Shown in pieces: positions 7,642 to 16,184 of a stretch of DNA of 64,000 nt; the stretch's first letter is position 1; each line of letters begins with the position of its first letter. The stretch spans positions 1 to 64,000 of the forward strand of contig JBKEDC010000021.1 in NCBI GenBank assembly GCA_047975205.1, given 5' to 3'. The notes beneath the pieces were generated by a model. The model was not told the DNA's origin, searched no databases, and saw only the letters and a list, made by a program, of their open reading frames with translations. Source of the DNA: JBKEDC01 sp047975205. GTDB lineage: Bacteria; Bacteroidota; Bacteroidia; Bacteroidales; Prolixibacteraceae. The position numbers were made by a program, and so were the translations under genes.

Positions 7642-9828
7642 CTATTTTATAAATAATAGCTCTCGATACTTAAGTAATGACCACATTTCATCATCAATAA
7701 TAATTTCAAGTTCATCGGCATGACAGCGAATATTTTGCATTAGTGGCAGCACACGCTCTTCATAGGTTATCGATTTTAATTCTCCGGAATTCATGGCATT
7801 AAGCATTTCACGTTCTTTCTGCATACTCTGAATTAAACGCTTAATTTCACCGATGTGTTTGCTAATCTGTTTAATCAGATCAAGTTCATCGGCAGCCAAT
7901 CGGTCAAATTCATCATTGCTGAAGATAGCCTTCAATCCTTGCACATTCTGTAGCAATACGTTTTGATACTTCACTGCTGTGGGTATAATGTGATTTATAG
8001 CCAGATTTGCCAATACCGATGATTCTACCCGCGTTTGCGATATGAACTTCTCATATTCAATAAGTACTCTGTTTTCCAACTCATTTTGCGTAAATACATT
8101 TTGCGATTTAAATAGCTTCATGGCCTTTAAATCGCCCAAATGCACAACCGATTTGCTAAAGCTGTTAACTTTAGTCAAACCTCGTTTCACAGACTGCTCT
8201 TCCCACTCTTTACTCCTTGAATTGCCATCAAAACGTATCTTCTTGGTTTGTACAATGAGTTTTTTCAATACCTGAAAGATAGCTTCATCTTTACGCACGT
8301 CTTTAGCTATAAGCTTTTCAACCTCTGCATGGAAGCTTGTGAGTTGAGCTGCTAAAACAGTATTCAATATCGTAATGGCTGATGCAGCATTTGCTGATGA
8401 GCCCACTGCTCGAAATTCAAAACGATTACCTGTAAATGCCAGAGGTGCCGTACGGTTACTATCGGTAGTATCAACAATAAACTCAGGGATACGGGCAATA
8501 TTTAGCTTTAAAGCCGTTTTTTCATCAGGGGTCATCTTACGTTCTGTAACTGCCGATTCCATTAAATCGAGTTTCTTGCTTACTTCCGAACCTAAAAAGA
8601 TAGAAAGAATAGTGCTCGGGGCTTCATTCGTACCTAAACGCCAAAAATTTTCAGGCGTAAAGATTCCGGCACGAAGTAAATCTTGATTATCAAGCACCGC
8701 CTTCATGGTGTTCAATAAAAAGGTGAGAAACTGCAAATTACTCTTCGGATTTTTCCCCGGAGAAAATACATTAACCCCCATATCGGTTTTCAACGACCAA
8801 TTAACGTGCTTGCCCGAACCATTTATGCCTTCAAACGGCTTTTCATGGAACAAAACCATAAATTTATGCCGGCGAGCCACTTTCTTCATTAAATCCATGA
8901 GCAATTGATTGTGGTCGTTGCTCAGATTGGCTTCCTCATGCATAGAAGTCATCTCAAACTGATTCGGAGCTACTTCATTATGCCTTGTCTTTACAGGAAT
9001 ACCCACTTTAAAAGCCTCTTCTTCCAAATCCTCCATGAAACGATACATGCGTGTTGGAATGGAACTGAAATAGTGAGCATCGGTCTGTTTATCTTTCGAA
9101 GATGTGTGCCCAAATAAAGTTCTGCCCGTTAGTACCAAATCCGGACGAGCTTTAAACAAAGCCTCATCAAGCAAGAAATATTCTTGTTCCCAACCCATTT
9201 GTGCCGAAACCTTCGTTACATTCTTATCGAAATATAAACACACTTCAGTTGCTGCCTTATCCAGCGCAGTCAACGAACGTAAAAGTGGCGTTTTATAATC
9301 TAAAGATTCGCCTGTGTATGAAATGAGTACAGTAGGAATACACAACGTGCCATCAATAATGAAAGCCGGAGATGAAGCATCCCAAGCTGTATAGCCACGA
9401 GCCTCAAAAGTTTGTCTTCCTCCGGTAATATTTGAATTTCCCAGACTTGGTGTTTGTTGCGAAAGCATATCGCCTGAGAATTTTTCTACCACACCATCAG
9501 CATCGGGCACAATGAATGCATCGTGCTTTTCTGCCGTACCATCAGTTAAGGGTTGAAACCAATGAGTGTAATGTGTAGCTCCGTTTTCAACAGCCCATGC
9601 TTTCATGCCCTGTGCTACTTGATCAGCCATTTTCCTATTAATAGGTTCTCCTTTATCAATAGCTTCACAAACGGCATCGAAAGCATCTGCAGAAAGATAT
9701 TTACGCATTTTAGAACGACCAAACACATTGACCCCAAAATAATCGGATATCTGTTTTGCCTGACGTTCAACAACTTGTAAATCTCTATTATATATTTCTT
9801 CTAAGGCTTTAAATCGAATTGTTGCCAT
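7642..9828 (-). CDS. glnN: Glutamine synthetase type III
   Basis: About 728 residues, the length of GSIII rather than the roughly 450 of GSI. It makes glutamine from glutamate, ammonium and ATP. Typical GSIII elements are THWFQPLTDGTAEKHDAFI, the family-specific GGRQTFEARGYTAWDASSPAF, the metal-binding EQEYFLLD, RHNEVAPNQFEM and FHEKPFEGINGSGKHVNWS. A long helical C-terminal part (roughly the last 170 residues) also fits GSIII. The start is the ATG at 9828, preceded by a run of A; an in-frame ATG at 9873 would add an unconserved extension. It is a single-gene unit and works with gltBD at 14.7-20.8 kb as the ammonium assimilation pair. Confidence 0.95.
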   Translation of the reverse strand: MATIRFKALEEIYNRDLQVVERQAKQISDYFGVNVFGRSKMRKYLSADAFDAVCEAIDKGEPINRKMADQVAQGMKAWAVENGATHYTHWFQPLTDGTAEKHDAFIVPDADGVVEKFSGDMLSQQTPSLGNSNITGGRQTFEARGYTAWDASSPAFIIDGTLCIPTVLISYTGESLDYKTPLLRSLTALDKAATEVCLYFDKNVTKVSAQMGWEQEYFLLDEALFKARPDLVLTGRTLFGHTSSKDKQTDAHYFSSIPTRMYRFMEDLEEEAFKVGIPVKTRHNEVAPNQFEMTSMHEEANLSNDHNQLLMDLMKKVARRHKFMVLFHEKPFEGINGSGKHVNWSLKTDMGVNVFSPGKNPKSNLQFLTFLLNTMKAVLDNQDLLRAGIFTPENFWRLGTNEAPSTILSIFLGSEVSKKLDLMESAVTERKMTPDEKTALKLNIARIPEFIVDTTDSNRTAPLAFTGNRFEFRAVGSSANAASAITILNTVLAAQLTSFHAEVEKLIAKDVRKDEAIFQVLKKLIVQTKKIRFDGNSRSKEWEEQSVKRGLTKVNSFSKSVVHLGDLKAMKLFKSQNVFTQNELENRVLIEYEKFISQTRVESSVLANLAINHIIPTAVKYQNVLLQNVQGLKAIFSNDEFDRLAADELDLIKQISKHIGEIKRLIQSMQKEREMLNAMNSGELKSITYEERVLPLMQNIRCHADELEIIIDDEMWSLLKYRELLFIK

Positions 9829-10349
9829 TTTTTTGCTGTTTTTAAGTTTCTCAGATCGGTCAAAATTAAACAATTACTACCAATGTAACAGAATGAAAAA
9901 CCCTCAATAACAATTTTTTATGCTTTTAGTGAAGTAAAACAAACCTAACTTACGGTGTTTAAAGTAATTCTTGCCGAAGAATCAAATCAAAAATAGCTTT
10001 TGTTGCTAATCTTATACTCGCAAAAGAAGCACCTATTACATCATGCCGTCAATTCTCACTATAAGATAACATAATGCCATATTTACACACACTCATCCAT
10101 CATAAGAAATGCTATTAAATGAGGGAAATACTATATTGTTGATGTATTTGATGCATTAAAGAATAGTTTTTGCCGTTTCCATTCATATTATATGCTGTTG
10201 CAAGTTCATAAATATCATTATTTTTTTAATTTTAACCCCATTATCACAAGAAACAAGCTTACGCAACAACAGTCATTAACAACTTTGCGTTATTTTTGAA
10301 AGCTCTTATTGGAAGAGCCTTTTTTTATAAAAGCATATGCGCCACTATT
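9829..10349. other. Divergent regulatory region between glnN and rel
   Basis: About 520 bp without a protein gene. On the minus strand, TAGGTTTG (9947-9940) matches the -7 consensus and would serve glnN with a roughly 105-nt leader. On the plus strand, TATTTTTG (10291-10298) and a terminator-like hairpin (10302-10327) precede rel. The middle, 9960-10280, is AT-rich with no recognisable RNA family, but its size and the plus-strand terminator leave room for a small RNA. Confidence 0.45.
10302..10327 (+). terminator. Terminator-like hairpin in the leader of rel
   Basis: GCTCTT (10302-10307) pairs with AAGAGC (10313-10318) around a 5-nt loop and is followed by seven T (10320-10326). This is a textbook intrinsic terminator on the plus strand, yet it sits 23 bp before the rel start codon and no plus-strand gene lies upstream. 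It may be an attenuator or the end of an unseen small RNA. Confidence 0.55.
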
Positions 10350-12593
10350 ATGGAAGAAATAAATAAGATGTTAACACCTGCCGACCAGCGTTTAGTGGTT
10401 GACTATTATGATGAATTGAAACGCAGTTTTGGCGGTAGAATTACTGCTGAAGGTGTCGAACGCATTCATAAAGCTTATTTGTTTGCTTGCAATGCTCATG
10501 CCGGAATAAAACGAAAATCAGGCGAGCCATATATTATTCATCCTATAGCTGTAGCAACTATTGCATCGAGTGAAATCGGATTGGGAGCCACATCAATTGT
10601 GGCAGCTTTATTGCATGATGTGATTGAAGATACAGAATATACTTATGATGAAATTGCCGATTTATTTGGCGAAGAGGTAGCTAAGATTGTTGACGGACTA
10701 ACGAAACTATCGAATGAATTTACCAGCCAACAGGATTCGAAGCAAGCCATTAACTTCCGAAAAATGTTGCTCACTCTCTCTGATGATGTGCGCGTAATGC
10801 TTATTAAACTTGCTGATCGCTTACACAACATGCGCACACTCGGAAGCATGCCCGTCGTGAAGCAGCTGAAAATTGCATCAGAAACATTATACATGTTTTC
10901 GCCTTTAGCCCATCGATTGGGATTATATGCCATAAAAACAGAGTTAGAAGATTTAAGCTTAAAATACAAGGAACCGGAAGCTTATGAATACATAAAGATG
11001 CGTCTGCATGATCAAGAAGAACATCGAGAATTCTTAATCAATCAGTTTATTAAGCCGGTAGAAGTTGAATTGAAGAAAGAGGGATTCAACTTCAAAATTA
11101 CAGGTCGCCTGAAATCAATCTTTTCTATTTGGAATAAAATGCAGAATAAAGGAATCTCTTTCGATGAGATTTATGATATTCTTGCCATTCGCATTATCTT
11201 CAAACCTGACAATCACCACAACGAAAAGCGACAGTGTTTCGATATTTTGGCAACGTTAACCGATATCTATAAGCCTAAACCTGATCGTATTCGCGATTGG
11301 ATTACGATACCCAAAGCCAATGGTTATGAAGCTTTGCATGTTACCGTAATGGGACCTGACGGCAGATGGATCGAAGTGCAAATACGCACGGAACGCATGG
11401 ACGAAATTGCTGAACGAGGATTTGCTGCCCATTATAAATACAAGGATGATCCCGATGCCGAAGAATCAGAACTCGACCGTTGGTTACTCCGAATCAGGGA
11501 GACTCTAACTCACACCGATTCTAATGCCGAAGAATTTGTGCATGAGTTTAAGATGAATCTTTATCCTACCGAGATTGTAACTTTTACACCTCAAGGGAAG
11601 ATGGTTTCATTACCCAAAGGAGCTTGTATCATCGACTTTGCTTATGAAATTCACACCGATTTAGGAAATCATTGTATCGGAGCCAAAGTGAATCATACAT
11701 TAGTGCCGGTAAATCATCAGCTCCAAAGTGGTGACCAAGTAAATATCTTGACCTCTAAAACTCAAAAGCCTACTGTTGACTGGCTAGATTATATCCGCAC
11801 ATCGAAAGCTCAAAATAAGGTGAAACTAGCCCTCCGTGCCGATAAGAAAGAGTTTGGTATCAAAGGCAGAAAAATTGTGGAAGAGGTACTTCGTCGAAAT
11901 AACATTAGGATATCTAATGAGAGTTTTAAACAGCTTTCACAATACTACAATCTTTCGAATAAAGAACAGCTTTTCATCCAAGTGGGCGCAGGAACTATTA
12001 ATTTTGAGGCGATTGAGAAAGCCTTTATCTTGCCTAAAAAGAATGCTGTGAGCAAATACTTTTCAAAAGCTTTCGGAAAAAAAGAAATCGATGAGGAAAT
12101 CGAGCTGCAAATTAATAAAGAAAGCATCAACAAGAAAAAAGTATTTATCATTAAGGAACATGAAAACGAAGGAAATTACTTGCTGGCTAAATGTTGCATG
12201 CCTATTCCGGGTGATAATGTGATGGGTTACCTCGATGCTCGAAATCATGTTTCTATACATAAGCGCAACTGCGAACAAGCCACTAAAATCATGTCGCATC
12301 AAGGAGATAATATCATTTCCGTACAATGGACTAAATTCAAAAAGAAAGCCTACCCTATTAATGTCCAATTATCAGGTTTCGACAGATCCGGATTACTCAA
12401 CGAAATCACAAGCATCATATCTAAGCTCAACAACATTAACATACGTTCTGTCGCCTTCGATGCCGATAAGGGAATCTTCAAAGGAAAGATGCGACTATTC
12501 GTGCACAGTCTCGACGATCTGAATAAATTGATGAGTAAGCTCGGCAAAATAAATGGTATTGATAAAGTAGAGCGTTTAGAGAAACGAAAATAA
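10350..12593 (+). CDS. rel: Bifunctional (p)ppGpp synthetase/hydrolase, RelA/SpoT family
   Basis: About 747 residues, the usual long RSH length. Domains in order: HD hydrolase (HAGIKRKSGEPYIIHPIAVA and LLHDVIEDTEYT, about residues 30-200, with the metal-binding HD pair intact); synthetase (RLKSIFSIWNKM, FDEIYDILAIRIIF, PKANGYEALHVTV, about 240-400); TGS (from about 405); C-terminal ACT. The synthetase loop reads RIRD, close to the RxKD motif of bifunctional enzymes and unlike ExDD of synthetase-only RelA. The start is the ATG at 10350; a longer TTG-initiated frame from 10296 would run through the hairpin at 10302-10327. It is followed by fur and purA on the same strand, an order I recall from other Bacteroidales. 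Confidence 0.94.
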   Translation: MEEINKMLTPADQRLVVDYYDELKRSFGGRITAEGVERIHKAYLFACNAHAGIKRKSGEPYIIHPIAVATIASSEIGLGATSIVAALLHDVIEDTEYTYDEIADLFGEEVAKIVDGLTKLSNEFTSQQDSKQAINFRKMLLTLSDDVRVMLIKLADRLHNMRTLGSMPVVKQLKIASETLYMFSPLAHRLGLYAIKTELEDLSLKYKEPEAYEYIKMRLHDQEEHREFLINQFIKPVEVELKKEGFNFKITGRLKSIFSIWNKMQNKGISFDEIYDILAIRIIFKPDNHHNEKRQCFDILATLTDIYKPKPDRIRDWITIPKANGYEALHVTVMGPDGRWIEVQIRTERMDEIAERGFAAHYKYKDDPDAEESELDRWLLRIRETLTHTDSNAEEFVHEFKMNLYPTEIVTFTPQGKMVSLPKGACIIDFAYEIHTDLGNHCIGAKVNHTLVPVNHQLQSGDQVNILTSKTQKPTVDWLDYIRTSKAQNKVKLALRADKKEFGIKGRKIVEEVLRRNNIRISNESFKQLSQYYNLSNKEQLFIQVGAGTINFEAIEKAFILPKKNAVSKYFSKAFGKKEIDEEIELQINKESINKKKVFIIKEHENEGNYLLAKCCMPIPGDNVMGYLDARNHVSIHKRNCEQATKIMSHQGDNIISVQWTKFKKKAYPINVQLSGFDRSGLLNEITSIISKLNNINIRSVAFDADKGIFKGKMRLFVHSLDDLNKLMSKLGKINGIDKVERLEKRK

Positions 12594-12628
12594 TTTGTTT
12601 TAATTAAGTCTAAATTACCGTAGTTTGC

Positions 12629-12636
12629 TATCTTTG
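12629..12636 (+). promoter_or_regulatory. -7 box TATCTTTG before the Fur-family gene
   Basis: A full match to TAnnTTTG, 21 bp before the first ATG at 12657. No TTTG at the -33 position is evident. It suggests the Fur-family gene has its own promoter even though it follows rel by only 63 bp. Confidence 0.4.
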
Positions 12637-12656
12637 CAACTATATCTTAAAATGTA

Positions 12657-13118
12657 ATGCAAATTATGGATAAAGACAGCAAAACAATCGATATGGTGAA
12701 AGCTATGTTTTCTGAATACATAGAAAAACATGCACATCGCAAAACCCCCGAACGCTTTGCCATCTTAGAAGAAATATATTCACATGATGGTCATTTCGAC
12801 GTAGAACATTTGTATGTTTCGATGTCGCAAAAAAACTATAGGGTAAGCCGAGCTACCATTTATAATACAATTGACCTATTGCTCGATTGCAAATTAGTGG
12901 TGAAACATCAATTTGGAAGAAATATTTCTCAGTACGAGCGTGCCTATGCTGTTCGTCATCATGATCATATTATCAACACAACCACCGGTGAGGTATCAGA
13001 GTTTTGCGACGAACGAATTGAAGAAATCATTAAGGAGGTATGTGCAAAGCACCATATCAAATTATGTCATCACACCCTATATATATACGGGCAAAAGGTA
13101 GATGATGTGAAAAATTAG
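12657..13118 (+). CDS. Fur-family transcriptional regulator without the CxxC zinc site
   Basis: The 153-residue protein (or 150 if the second ATG at 12666 is used) has the Fur winged helix: RKTPERFAILEEIYSHDGHFDVEHLY followed by YRVSRATIYNTIDLLLDCKLV. The dimer/metal domain keeps the His-rich HHDHIIN. Where Fur/PerR/Zur usually have C-x-x-C in a HLIC..CG motif, this protein reads NTTTG, so the first structural-zinc cysteine pair is absent. Single Cys residues later (EFCDER, EVCAKHH, LCHH) do not form a CxxC. It may sense iron, peroxide or another metal; the target cannot be assigned. It lies between rel and purA. Confidence 0.88.
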   Translation: MQIMDKDSKTIDMVKAMFSEYIEKHAHRKTPERFAILEEIYSHDGHFDVEHLYVSMSQKNYRVSRATIYNTIDLLLDCKLVVKHQFGRNISQYERAYAVRHHDHIINTTTGEVSEFCDERIEEIIKEVCAKHHIKLCHHTLYIYGQKVDDVKN

Positions 13119-13262
13119 CATAGAATTATTTTTTCTTGCTATTATTTTGAGGTATTTTCTTAATTTTAACCGCCAAAAAGATATTAGTGGTGCCGTAGTA
13201 ATAGTTCTCTTAGCTATAACTGCGGTTTTACTTTGTCAGCTTGGGAGTACTAAATTATGTTC

Positions 13263-13278
13263 GCTCTAATTGAAGAGC
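13263..13278 (+). other. Short hairpin in the purA leader
   Basis: GCTCT (13263-13267) pairs with AGAGC (13274-13278) across a 6-nt loop, 15 bp before the chosen purA start. It resembles the rel leader hairpin in sequence (GCTCTTATTGGAAGAGC versus GCTCTAATTGAAGAGC) but lacks a T-run. Confidence 0.35.
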
Positions 13279-13293
13279 AAAATGAAAAACAAA

Positions 13294-14574
13294 ATGAAAG
13301 TAGATGTTATCCTAGGACTACAATGGGGAGACGAAGGCAAAGGTAAGATTGTTGATGTGCTTACACCAAAATATGATGCCATAGCTCGCTTCCAAGGCGG
13401 ACCGAATGCCGGTCATACGCTTGAAATCGGAAACCTAAAGCACGTGTTGCACACCATCCCATCAGGTATTTTCCACGAAAACAAACAGAATATCATTGGT
13501 AATGGCGTTGTGCTCGATCCTATCGTGTTTCAAAAAGAAATTGAAGGTATTGAAAAATTAGGTATCAACCTTAGAAAAAACCTATACATTTCTAAGAAAA
13601 CGCATTTAATTCTTCCAACACACAAATTGCTTGATGCAGCCTCTGAAGCTGCTAAAGGTGATGCTAAAATTGGTTCAACACTAAAAGGAATAGGACCTAC
13701 ATATAAAGATAAAACCAGCAGAGAAGGCTTAAGAGTGGGCGATTTGCTGATCAACTTCAAAGAAAAGTATGACAAGCAAGTAGCTGCACATAAAGAGCTA
13801 CTCGAAAAGTTCTATCACTTTGATTATAAAGATGAATTAGCTAAACAAGAAGCGGAATGGATGAAAAGCATCGAGGTGCTTAAATCATTCCATATTGTAG
13901 ATAGTGAGCATCAGATTAATGAACTTATCGCTAACAACAAATCTGTGCTTGCCGAAGGAGCTCAAGGCACACTGCTCGATATTGATTTTGGCTCATATCC
14001 GTTTGTCACTTCATCAAACACCATTTGCGCCGGAGCCTGCACCGGACTCGGATTAGCTCCTCAACGTATAGGCAAAGTTTATGGTATATTCAAATCTTAT
14101 TGCACTCGAGTAGGCATGGGACCCTTCCCAACAGAATTACACTGCGAGGTAGGTCAACAACTTCGTGATGCCGGACACGAATATGGTTCAACAACCGGGC
14201 GTCCTCGTCGTTGTGGCTGGTTAGACCTTGTAGCATTGAAATATTCCATTATGATTAACGGTGTTACTGAGCTATTCATGATGAAAGGCGATGTGCTAGA
14301 CAACTTCGATACGATTAAAGTTTGCACACACTATGAAATTGATGGCGAGTTAACCGATAAATTTCCATTCGAACTCAACGATAGCGTAAAACCGGTGTAT
14401 GTTGAACTTCCCGGATGGAAACAAGATCTTACTCAACTAACGCATGTTGATGAATTCCCCGAAGAATTTAACAGCTACATTAGTTTTATTGAAGAGCAAA
14501 CTAGCGTACCGATTACCATTGCATCGGTTGGCCCGAACCGTGCACAAACGGTTTCTATTCCATGTGAAGACTAA
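13294..14574 (+). CDS. purA: Adenylosuccinate synthetase
   Basis: Catalyses GTP-dependent joining of IMP and aspartate, the first step from IMP to AMP. About 426 residues, the normal length. The P-loop region LGLQWGDEGKGKIVDVL with the catalytic Asp begins at residue 6. GPNAGHT (catalytic His), GSTLKGIGPTYKDK (IMP site), EGAQGTLLDIDFGSYPFVTSS and GSTTGRPRRCGWLDLVALKYS all match. Several in-frame starts exist (TTG 13270, ATG 13282, ATG 13294); MKVDVILGLQWGDEG from 13294 matches the family N-terminus best. Adenylosuccinate synthetase is a known target of ppGpp, whose enzyme is encoded two genes upstream. It ends at a large terminator shared with gltD. Confidence 0.95.
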   Translation: MKVDVILGLQWGDEGKGKIVDVLTPKYDAIARFQGGPNAGHTLEIGNLKHVLHTIPSGIFHENKQNIIGNGVVLDPIVFQKEIEGIEKLGINLRKNLYISKKTHLILPTHKLLDAASEAAKGDAKIGSTLKGIGPTYKDKTSREGLRVGDLLINFKEKYDKQVAAHKELLEKFYHFDYKDELAKQEAEWMKSIEVLKSFHIVDSEHQINELIANNKSVLAEGAQGTLLDIDFGSYPFVTSSNTICAGACTGLGLAPQRIGKVYGIFKSYCTRVGMGPFPTELHCEVGQQLRDAGHEYGSTTGRPRRCGWLDLVALKYSIMINGVTELFMMKGDVLDNFDTIKVCTHYEIDGELTDKFPFELNDSVKPVYVELPGWKQDLTQLTHVDEFPEEFNSYISFIEEQTSVPITIASVGPNRAQTVSIPCED

Positions 14575-14607
14575 TACACTAAGCTATTTTGCTAAATAAA
14601 AAAGATT

Positions 14608-14666
14608 TAGTTTACAAATAATAATCCCCGAATCTTTAAGGTTCGGGGATTATTATTTGTAAACTA
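14608..14666. terminator. 25-bp perfect-stem bidirectional terminator
   Basis: 14608-14632 is the exact reverse complement of 14642-14666, with a 9-nt loop. Five C:G pairs sit next to the loop and A/T pairs lie outside. It separates convergent purA (plus) and gltD (minus) and can end both. Confidence 0.88.
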
Positions 14667-14680
14667 TATGTGGCAATTGC

Positions 14681-16168
14681 CTATGGAAGGACTGTATCTC
14701 CCATCAACCAACGATCGACTTCTCGAGCACAAGCTCTACCCTCGTTAATTGCCCATACTACCAATGATTGTCCTCTTCGAGCATCACCGGCAGCAAACAC
14801 TTTCTTACGAGTTGTTTTGAATGTACCATAATCTGCTGAATAGTTTGAACGTTCATCATGTGCTAACTTCAACTGCTGACCTAACATTTCTTCCGGACCT
14901 AAAAAGCCCATCGCCAACAACACAATATCAGCTTTAATGCGTTTTTCCGAACCCGGCACCTCTTTCGGAATCATTCGTCCTTCCTCACTCTTTACCCATT
15001 CAATATTTACCACATGAACGGCTTTCAGATTTCCATCAGCATCAGATTCAAAAGATTTACTCATGGTTAGGAACTGCCTAGGATCGGCTCCTTGTTTAAA
15101 GATAGCTTCATGCTGACCATAATCAATCTTCAACGATTTCGGCCACTCCGGCCAAGGATTTGTAATCCTATCTACTTCCATTGACGGACGAGACATAATT
15201 TCTAATTGTGTTACTTGCTCACAACCATGGCGAAGAGCCGTAGCCACACAATCAGTTCCGGTGTCACCACCGCCGATAACAACGATATGCTTTCCTTTAG
15301 CTGATATATAATTACTATCAGTCAGACTACTATCCAGCAAGCTTCTTGTATTCACTTTCAAGAAATCCATAGCGTAATAAATACCTTTTGCTTCTCGACC
15401 GTCGATGGGCAAGTCCCGAGGCTTAGTTGCTCCGTTTGCCAACACTACGGCATCATAATTTTGATAAATCTTATTAACGCTTACATTCTTTCCGACATAG
15501 GCATTAGTCTTAAATTCAACTCCTTCGGCAGCCAATAAATCAACACGGCGTTGAACTACAGCTTTGTCTAATTTCATATTTGGAATACCATACATTAATA
15601 GTCCTCCGATACGGTCATCACGTTCAAAAACAGTTACCAAATGCCCGGCTTTATTCAATTGAGCTGCACATGCCAATCCGGAAGGACCCGAACCGATAAC
15701 GGCTACTTTCTTGCCGGTTCTAAATTCCGGAGGTTCGGGCTGCACCCAATCCTTCTTGAATCCGTTATCTATAATCGCCCGTTCGTTGTCATGTATAGTT
15801 ACCGATGGCTCATTAATTCCCAACACACAACCTGCCTCACAAGGTGCAGGACAAACTCTGCCGGTAAATTCCGGGAAGTTGTTCGTATGGTGTAATCGGT
15901 CTAGCGCATCTTTCCATCGTCCTTTATATATTAAATCATTCCATTCCGGAATCAAGTTGTACACCGGACAGCCCGAGGCTCCGTTATGCATTAATTCACC
16001 GCGATGGCAAAAAGGCACGCCGCAATCCATGCATCGAGCTCCTTGTGTTTCGCAAGTTTCTTTATCTCGTAAAACATATACTTCTCCCCAATCTTTTAAA
16101 CGCTCTGAAATGGAGCGTGTAGGATTGGCAATTCTATTATATTCTAAAAATCCGGTTGGTTTTCCCAT
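14681..16168 (-). CDS. gltD: Glutamate synthase (NADPH) small subunit
   Basis: The 495-residue FAD/NADPH subunit passes electrons to the large subunit. The N-terminal iron-sulfur region has CMDCGVPFC and a following GCPV, then APCEAGCVLGIN. The first Rossmann motif VAVIGSGPSGLACAAQLNKAGH binds FAD and the second VVIGGGDTGTDCVATALRHG binds NADPH. The C-terminal VFAAGDARRGQSLVVWAINEGR is the usual FAD-end motif. It follows gltB after 16 bp. An unusually good Shine-Dalgarno, AAGGAGG, lies in that gap 8 nt before the ATG. Confidence 0.96.
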   Translation of the reverse strand: MGKPTGFLEYNRIANPTRSISERLKDWGEVYVLRDKETCETQGARCMDCGVPFCHRGELMHNGASGCPVYNLIPEWNDLIYKGRWKDALDRLHHTNNFPEFTGRVCPAPCEAGCVLGINEPSVTIHDNERAIIDNGFKKDWVQPEPPEFRTGKKVAVIGSGPSGLACAAQLNKAGHLVTVFERDDRIGGLLMYGIPNMKLDKAVVQRRVDLLAAEGVEFKTNAYVGKNVSVNKIYQNYDAVVLANGATKPRDLPIDGREAKGIYYAMDFLKVNTRSLLDSSLTDSNYISAKGKHIVVIGGGDTGTDCVATALRHGCEQVTQLEIMSRPSMEVDRITNPWPEWPKSLKIDYGQHEAIFKQGADPRQFLTMSKSFESDADGNLKAVHVVNIEWVKSEEGRMIPKEVPGSEKRIKADIVLLAMGFLGPEEMLGQQLKLAHDERSNYSADYGTFKTTRKKVFAAGDARRGQSLVVWAINEGRACAREVDRWLMGDTVLP

Positions 16169-16176
16169 TTTTCAAT

Positions 16177-16183
16177 CCTCCTT
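16177..16183 (-). promoter_or_regulatory. Consensus Shine-Dalgarno for gltD
   Basis: AAGGAGG on the minus strand, 8 nt before the gltD ATG, immediately after the gltB stop. Bacteroidetes genes normally lack such sequences, and other starts in this window show A-rich leaders instead. Confidence 0.6.
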
Positions 16184-16184
16184 C

